This document shows positions 63,714 to 64,000 of a DNA stretch of 64,000 nt, piece after piece. Within the stretch, counting starts at the first letter, position 1; every line of letters starts with the position of its first letter. Location of the stretch: positions 278,956-342,955 of the forward strand of contig NZ_JAUOTO010000003.1 in NCBI RefSeq assembly GCF_030546645.1. Direction: 5' to 3'. The stretch comes from Flavitalea plasmicola. Lineage in GTDB: Bacteria; Bacteroidota; Bacteroidia; Chitinophagales; Chitinophagaceae. Under the pieces are notes generated by a model. That model had not been told where the DNA came from. It searched no databases and worked only from the letters and a program-made list of their open reading frames with translations. Position numbers and translations under genes: made by a program.

Positions 63714-64000
63714 TTAATTGAGAGGAATAAATAATCTGAATTCCGTACCAATACCCGGCAGGCTATTGACCCGGATCTTGCCATTGTGCGCGTCGATGAT
63801 CCGTTTGACGAAGTTCAGTCCCAGTCCGAAACCTTTTACATTGTGAATATCACCTGTAGGTACGCGGTAAAATTTCTTAAAGATGCTTTTCAGGTATTTT
63901 TTTTCAATTCCGACGCCATTATCCTTTACGGAGATATAAAATTCGTCTTCCGCACTGCCCGTTTCCACCACGATACGGGGTTCGGGGGAGTATTTCAGGG
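63714..64000 (-). CDS. Sensor histidine kinase, C-terminal part (truncated by window end)
   Basis: The visible 95 residues are the end of a HATPase_c domain: NxLKYSPEP-type N-box start (LKYSPEPRIVVETG), DNGVGI (G1 box), FKKFYRVPTGDIHNVKGFGLGLNFV (F/G2 boxes) and GTEFRLFIPLN. The frame is open to the right edge; no in-window start is needed. It pairs with the response regulator that follows and probably senses metal or envelope stress. Confidence 0.9.
   Translation of the reverse strand, partial: LKYSPEPRIVVETGSAEDEFYISVKDNGVGIEKKYLKSIFKKFYRVPTGDIHNVKGFGLGLNFVKRIIDAHNGKIRVNSLPGIGTEFRLFIPLN

Overview
The window reads as chromosomal DNA of a Bacteroidota species, most likely from the Chitinophagaceae. 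The grounds are a SusC/SusD pair governed by an ECF sigma factor and FecR-type anti-sigma factors, a NagB-LmbE fusion, TPR-containing HisKA_2 sensor kinases, a TonB of the Bacteroidota layout, few Shine-Dalgarno sequences, and upstream motifs matching the Bacteroidota TTTG / TAnnTTTG promoter. Species placement is inference. About 50 protein genes, one tRNA and several terminators can be supported.

Region 1 (1-16.5 kb) is accessory and regulatory. It holds an outer-membrane barrel protein, a secreted alpha/beta hydrolase, an SDR, a Tat-exported metallo-beta-lactamase-fold hydrolase, two consecutive sigma-54 activators (one with GAF-like sensor domains, one with a receiver domain), two tandem HSL-type hydrolases (one cytosolic, one lipoprotein), a TPR/HisKA_2 sensor kinase preceded by a truncated sensor, and an AraC regulator. 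The main result of this reading is a paired regulatory architecture. The same 13-base element and a GACATRTCGCT element occur upstream of the first activator (5036-5084) and again upstream of the hydrolase pair (9445-9490). In both places the second element lies exactly 56 bases from the GG of a sigma-54-like -24/-12 sequence. This suggests an autoregulated sigma-54 circuit that also drives the hydrolase operon. A tRNA-Arg(ACG) with a bidirectional terminator, and a short inverted copy of its T-arm, mark the right edge of the region.

Region 2 (16.7-40.4 kb) carries an SDR, a PhyH-type dioxygenase, a BamA/TamA-like barrel protein and a PAP2-type membrane phosphatase, then a glycan-use locus. 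The locus contains nagB-lmbE, an ECF sigma factor with a C-terminal membrane segment, fecR, susC, susD, a second fecR, a GH20-GH29 fusion (hexosaminidase plus fucosidase), two CocE/X-Pro-peptidase-like hydrolases, an NTF2-like protein, a glycosylasparaginase and CutC. Together these point to breakdown of fucosylated GlcNAc-containing glycoprotein glycans down to the GlcNAc-Asn link and on to fructose-6-phosphate. The direction is inferred from families, not shown.

Region 3 (40.4-64 kb) is mostly housekeeping. It holds pfkA-pyk, a DUF72 protein, two pentein-fold arginine/citrulline hydrolases in tandem, an acyl-CoA dehydrogenase, a PLP homeostasis protein, glnS, tonB, a secreted protein with a possible type IX sorting tail, the methylmalonyl-CoA mutase catalytic subunit, and a heavy-metal RND efflux operon (tolC-cusB-czcA) preceded by its likely two-component system. 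The histidine kinase of that system runs off the right edge.
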